Source: Argentina anserina (lineage: Eukaryota; Streptophyta; Magnoliopsida; Rosales; Rosaceae). From it: a stretch of DNA of 64,000 nt. Where the stretch lies: positions 16,759,001-16,823,000 of the forward strand of contig NC_065874.1 in NCBI RefSeq assembly GCF_933775445.1. Reading direction: 5' to 3'. The translations under genes and the position numbers were made by a program. Below are positions 59,250 to 64,000 of the stretch, in pieces. The notes beneath the pieces are model-generated. The model made no database searches, had not been told where the DNA came from, and saw nothing but the letters and a program-made list of their open reading frames with translations. Each line of letters begins with the position of its first letter. Position 1 is the stretch's first letter.

Positions 59250-60159
59250 AAGGGCCCTTCCAATGAAGGATCCTTTTTTTGGTTTAAAAAAGGGATAGCT
59301 CATTCGCCAACTTTTCGATTACATTTTCACATCTCCACCGTTCAATTTTTAGAGTCTATTGTGTAGATCACTTATGTAAAATTTCAGCCAAAATGGTGAT
59401 CGTTAAGGTATTAAATTTGGTGAAAGCAATGAACGCACCAAATCTGTCAAACCTGAACTGTTCATGTTATAAGTTTAATTTCCAATTTTGAATGTCTTAA
59501 ACACCTCCATTTTGGCTGAAATTTTACAGAGGTGATCTACACATTAGACTCTAAAAATTGAACGACGGAAATGTGAAAATGTAATCGAAAAGTTGGTGAA
59601 TGAGCTATCCCTTTTTTTAACCAAAAAAAAAAAGGATCCCTTATTGGAAGGGCCCTATATATATATATATATATATTAATCTAGGCCCCACATAAACCTA
59701 GGGAACACACAACATCACACATTTACCAGAAAACTTTTCATTTGATAGAAAGTTCAACAGGGTGAGAATAAGGGATAATAAACACATAAGTTGCAACAAG
59801 AATATAACCACAATGAGCAACCATAATGCACTAACCTTGACCAATTCCACACCGGTGACTCCAGGACCAACCTTCATCACAACCTGCCTTAGATCTTCTT
59901 CTCCCCAACTCCTTGGAACATTACCGATGAACAACCGGTGCTTTGCTTTAGATGTTGAACATTTTATTCTTTTACCCTGAGAGAGAGAGAGAGAGGGACA
60001 GGGAGAGAACATAAAAGCACAGCAGCAGATTAGTAATAAATAACAAGAAGAATTTCGAAAAAGTACAAAAACAAAAAAAATTTGATTTCTCAAGACTGTT
60101 TGTTGCATATGGTCAAATAAAGGTGAAGGATCATATATGACTTCCCTGAGCTATCTACT

Positions 60160-60216
<57 letters not shown>

Positions 60217-60657
60217 GCTACCTTAAATTCAGTATTATTCAATTCATCAATAGCAGTAGATGCCATCTCCATGTTTCTGAATGTCACAAATGCAAAGCCC
60301 ATACTGTCACCTAAATCTTTCCCCTTCATAATCCGGACCTGTTGTCAAAAAAGGTAGCAGTGTAAGAATTTGTATTTATAAGAGCTCAATAGCAGTACTT
60401 TATAAAAAGCAACTTTACTAACCTCTGTAACTTCTCCTACAGCTTCACAAAAGACCTTTATGTCCTCCTGAGTAACATCATGAGGAATGCCACCAATGTA
60501 AACTTCAGAACCATGCGGAGGAAGGGAAAGAAGTTCAGCATGTTTTTTCTTCTCTTCTTCACTGCTCACTGAGTTCTTGACATCAATTTCAGTAGCAATA
60601 TTAGCATCTTCATCATCGACCTCTTCTTCTACCTCCTCCTCTTCTTCCTCCTCCACC

Positions 60658-60689
<32 letters not shown>

Positions 60690-60884
60690 CCCCTCTTCTT
60701 CTATTTCTTCTACTTCTTCTTCTATTTCTTCTACTTCTTCTTCTTCCTCCTCAACTTCTTCATACTCAACCTCTTCATCCATTGCTTCATCAGGATCATT
60801 GTCTTCATCAATACCAACCTTCTCATCAGATGCTATTGACTTTTCTGGTCCAACTGATGATGCATTTGTCTCTTCCCTTGGCAT
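54776..60884 (-). CDS. LIF2: hnRNP Q-like RNA-binding protein with three RRMs (LIF2-like)
   Basis: Predicted join on the minus strand: 60884-60423, 60338-60222, 59976-59836, 58693-58520, 57506-57299, 57192-57020, 55675-55590 and 54977-54776 (520 residues). All junctions are GT-AG and in phase. The N-terminus is strongly acidic (residues 35-95, almost all Glu). Three RRMs follow: RNP2 VYIGGI at 128-133 with RNP1 MGFAFVTF; RLFIGNVP at 206-213 with RGFAFIDY; VYVKNL at 302-307 with IGFVHF. The tail is Gly/Pro-rich (GPGPAPPGM), with MLLPDGRIGYVLQQP, a His-rich run and RNGGRGGGG. This is the acidic hnRNP Q layout of Arabidopsis LIF2, a nuclear partner of the Polycomb protein LHP1. The first RRM spans exons 1-3. 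Intron 3 holds a hairpin MITE. A non-coding first exon is predicted near 62745-62930. Confidence 0.93.
59251..59655. mobile_element. hairpin MITE in intron 3 of the LIF2-like gene
   Basis: Arms of about 155 bp are inverted copies with a few mismatches, beginning AGGGCCCTTCCAAT on both sides and containing GATAGCTCATTC and TTTCAGCCAAAATGG. A ~100-bp loop separates them. (AT)n tracts on both sides (to about 59246 and from 59656) hide the target duplication. In pre-mRNA it would form a long stem. Confidence 0.85.
60161..60213. repeat. compound (GT)n(GA)n microsatellite in intron 2 of the LIF2-like gene
   Basis: About nine GT units run directly into about 17 GA units. On the coding strand this is (TC)n(AC)n, starting a few bases after the exon 2 donor at 60221. 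Confidence 0.95.
60600..60780 (-). repeat. (GAA/GAG)n tract coding the acidic region
   Basis: A near-continuous GAA/GAG run on the coding strand gives the Glu-rich segment of the LIF2-like protein, broken by occasional Val and Ile codons. It is a trinucleotide repeat prone to length change, within a conserved acidic region of the family. Confidence 0.85.
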
Positions 60885-60899
60885 CTTATGTATCTAATA

Positions 60900-62743
60900 A
60901 AATAAGCTTGCAAGGCAACTGTGAAGAAGACACAGAAGCCAGAAGAGTTCATGGGAAGAAGTAAACACATATTGAAAGGAGGAAACACAATGAATGGCCA
61001 AAAGGAGCTTCCTAGTATGACTCTCAACTGAGCAAAGTTCATGAGGTCAGAATCAAAGGGTTTTCAAGTTGATAGACTTTTATTAAGGGATGATGATAAC
61101 TTGAGAAAGGAAAGAGTTTTCTGACTGATTAATGAATGATTTATCAAAAGGAATATGAAGGTGGTCCAACTATTTAAAAACTAACTTTCTTGAAGCCACA
61201 ACGAGACTGCAGTCCAAACAAAAAAGATACATTGGCTACTTTAACCATCTCCAAGGATATATAGCGCAATAACAACAAAAGTTATGAAGGAGCATCATAG
61301 GATCTAGGGAACAATTGTTATAGATGATGAGTCATATGAAGACATATATAATGATTCATTGGCGAGCAAGTCAACAAAACAGAGGGACAAAAAAAATGCC
61401 TGAGATCCTATTATTTAGATCAGTCAGATATAAATGGAATGAGACTGCTGATAAAAAAAAGGGGAACAAAGCAACAATATAGTCCAATTTGACAAGGAAA
61501 TACCAGTTCCCACACAAATTTACCAATCTGGGTACCTCCCTGCAATAAATTGACATACAATTTCTGAGATGGGGTTGGACTTTGAAGCTACATTTATCAT
61601 GCATAATCATAATTCACTGCGCAGTAATACATACTCTCCAGTCCTTCCCATCCTTTACAAAAACAAAGGACTTGAACCAGTGACATTTCAAAAAAAATAC
61701 ACGTGATATTACATATAAAGAAGCGTTTTGTTCTTCTTCTTTTTTCTTTTCACTTTTGGTGCCAAATTTTAACTTTTTCAGAAATTCAATATCACAATAC
61801 TAATCTTCCCTATCAGTATAATAAATCTTGTGTCTTTTCCGCCATAATAAAATAGGAAAGAGAAATCCTGAAGTCATTGTAGGAAAAAATTTCAAATCAG
61901 ATCCACCTAACGATGGCAAAATGGGCAATATGTTTGATTTTGATCACCATTGTGTTGTTATTGTGTGTTACAAGCTTCAAATTTTTGTCTTTATCAGGCA
62001 AATCTAACATAAGTTCGGAAATTTCGAGTTCAATACTGAATGCATCGCATACCACATATTAACTATAAATTCTATTTTTTCCTGTAAATTCAACCATATA
62101 TAGCCATTTTAAGTCCTATGAAAATTTTAGTACCAATTGAATTAGCGTAAACCTACATGAACACAGCTTACATGAGTACAATGACAACTCGAAGCTACAA
62201 AATAGGTAACAATCTAATGTTCAATAACAAAACGGGTGACTGATGAAAACCATGTGCAAAGTTTTCAGGTATAATGGATCATCTTTTCTCTTAAACTCCT
62301 TTCCACCTGTCTCTCAAATTTTACTCTAAATCCCCCAAATTACGAACTTGAACTACAAAACCTTCACCGGGATCCCTCAATCAATCTAAAATTGACTATC
62401 CCAGCATAGAAAATTCACCATGATTTTAAAGTCTAGAGGGATACATATTATCAGCTTTATTCTATCATTTTAGCTTTTGAAGCACAGCAAGCTCAAATCA
62501 GTAACAAACCCAGTAAGAAATGTGAATAGGGATATCTATAAAGATCGAAACTTTACAAACCCCAAAGAGTTATATTCCATTAAAAAAGAGATTTATATCC
62601 CAAATCCCAACACAGATATTCCCAACCACATTACCCAGCCACAAAGAAACACATAGATTCAAGAAACACGTAGTTCCTACATGAACAAAGCAGTAAAGCA
62701 TGAGAAATAGAGAGGTATAAAGTGAAGAAAAGTACCCAGAAAA
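60900..62743 (-). other. predicted 5'-UTR intron of the LIF2-like gene
   Basis: AT-rich sequence between the predicted leader exon and the ATG exon. No open frame of note and no transposon ends were found in it. Confidence 0.4.
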
Positions 62744-62744
62744 C

Positions 62745-62930
62745 CTTCGAGATTGAGTGTTCTTTCTTCTGGGTTTTGAGGAGCAAATGAAACAAGGAAG
62801 CTGGAGAAGCTTGAATCCGAACTTGGGTGGAGGCCAAATGCGTGTAAGAGGAGGGATGCAACAAACTAAGAAGAGGGAAGAGCCACTCAGTGCTAAGGAA
62901 AAAGATGCACTCTCGTTTAACCAAAATGGC
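62745..62930 (-). other. predicted non-coding first exon of the LIF2-like gene
   Basis: On the minus strand a C/T-rich leader (about 62930-62760) ends CTCGAAG|GTTTTC (donor at 62744). The start-codon exon has acceptor-like TTTTATTAG about ten bases before the ATG, giving a ~1.85-kb intron in the 5' UTR. The start point and acceptor are inferred. Confidence 0.45.
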
Positions 62931-63309
62931 CAACTGGGGGCTTTCCTTTCGCGTACTTCAATATTTCGCTGTGGACAATATCATTTTTCATTTATTCCAT
63001 TTTCATACTGCATGATATCATAACTCATAACCTACCATGAAGAGATCTATTTATAAGAAAATACTTTGGTCTCATCTGTATACGTCTGAAGTCTCTCTGA
63101 ATGTATACTTTTCGTAATGTAAATCAAATTTAAACTATTTAAAAATTAAATAAATTTAAAAAGAGATCATCTGTGCAAAAAAATAAAAAAACTCATTTAT
63201 TCAGTCAATTGCATCAACCAGAGTGATGCAAGAATGCTCTAGCGTGGAAGGTACTGCATAGGTGTGTTCTTGTGGATGTTCAACAACAGTGCTTAGTACT
63301 CATTTATGT

Positions 63310-63390
63310 TCCAAATGCTCTCTCTGTGTTTCAAAGGTTGAGATGATTGATCATTTATTTCTCTAATGTCTTGTGCCTAAAAGTTTATGG
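63310..63390 (+). pseudogene. zf-RVT fragment of a LINE-type reverse transcriptase
   Basis: The frame reads SKCSLCVSKVEMIDHLFL, a stop, then CLVPKSLWG. CxLC...DHLF..C...LW is the pattern of the zinc-binding domain found at the C-terminus of plant non-LTR reverse transcriptases. Only this motif is legible and a stop interrupts it, so it is a small relic. Confidence 0.45.
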
Positions 63391-63517
63391 GGTCAGTGTA
63401 CGAGTCTATTTCGTTTTGCAATGTCCATCTGTTTAGTCTTTTACATGAGTTGATTGGGAAAGCTTTCACTATTAGACTTACCAACTTAGGAAAATTACTT
63501 TGGAGGTTAGTTTTATG

Positions 63518-64000
63518 CAATGTTCTAAAAAGCAGCCACTTAGGTGGCGCCTAGGCGCTAGGAGGCTAGTCATCACCACATTTTTTGTCTATTCGGTCAT
63601 CTGTGGCGTTCGAGGAATTTGGCGGCCGCCTAAGCAATCCTCAGTGGTTTGTAGCGGTCATAGCAATTAAAATCGGTGAACTTTTAAAATTAAAATGCAA
63701 TGAAAGTAAAAGAACTTCATAATGAATATTTTATTTCAGATGATAGCACGGAAGATGAGAAATGAATATTGAGTTTGAGTTCGATATTGGAAAAGTTATG
63801 GAAGGATTTGGAGAAGAAGAAATTGAGATTTAGTCTTACATTTGTTTTACAATTTACCTTTTATTATTTTGTATGGATTTTGGACTTAAGTTATTTTAAG
63901 TTTAGACCATATTGAAAATTAATATTGAGCATCATTATGTATTTTTAATCATATAAATAGTTTAAATACATGTATAAAAATAAATAAATATTTAATAATT
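63518..64000. mobile_element. possible hAT-like end running off the window
   Basis: CAATGTTCTAAAAAGC followed by GGTGGCGCCTAGGCGCTAGG is a kind of end I associate with Tag1-like hAT elements in plants. A fragment near 63740-63840 contains an acidic/basic frame (EDEK; ILEKLWKDLEKKK). No right terminus lies in the window. Confidence 0.3.

Noticed and set aside
60577..60897. Plus-strand Ser-rich frame of 106 residues
   Set aside because: Reverse complement of the GAA/GAG tract encoding the acidic region of the LIF2-like protein.

Overview
The window is nuclear DNA from a flowering plant. GT-AG introns, a plastid-targeted ferredoxin, an ARIADNE-type RBR ligase, a GPI-anchored GH17 glucanase, a plant-type penta-EF-hand protein and an hnRNP Q/LIF2-type RNA-binding protein all point to a eudicot, probably a rosid. 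The genus cannot be told from the sequence alone. The intact genes lie between about 28.5 and 33 kb and from 43 kb to the right edge. The left 28 kb and the 33.5-40.5 kb stretch are almost entirely nested transposable elements.

Left part (0-28 kb). A non-autonomous hAT element (306-4267) is filled with a ~500-bp tandem array. It is followed by a broken KH-domain gene fragment (4616-4840). Next is a terminal-inverted-repeat element (about 8.26-11.84 kb) that carries pieces of a glutaredoxin-family gene and was later split by a CACTA element (8897-11280). A decayed Mutator-like transposase gene (12.9-18.7 kb) is interrupted by a solo LTR (15552-17753) and by a truncated Copia retrotransposon (18700-21.1 kb). 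Then come a short MITE, a second hAT element with its own ~510-bp repeats (22380-24052), and a Harbinger-like element (24362-26556) containing a near-perfect 0.5-kb foldback hairpin.

Middle (28-43 kb). A root-type ferredoxin gene (+) and an intronless RBR E3 ligase gene (-) converge. Beyond them, a possible poly(A)-tailed retroelement is interrupted by a solo LTR with a TAAGT target duplication, which itself holds a small hAT element. A second, oppositely oriented copy of the first hAT family (38014-40517) contains a nested Mutator-like MITE.

Right part (43-64 kb). In order: a three-exon GH17 glucanase (+), a five-exon CML48-like calcium-binding protein (-), a three-exon NF-YB11/DPB4-like histone-fold protein (+, divergent from CML48) and an eight-exon LIF2-like RNA-binding protein (-). 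As I recall the Arabidopsis map, ferredoxin 3, the GH17 glucanase, CML48 and NF-YB11 are consecutive or nearly so on chromosome 2, so this is a conserved microsyntenic block expanded by transposons. The genes are unrelated housekeeping or regulatory functions and do not form one pathway. I found no evidence of a novel multi-gene system. The most unusual content is the structure of the transposons: satellite-filled hAT elements, a captured glutaredoxin gene, and multi-level nesting with readable target-site duplications.
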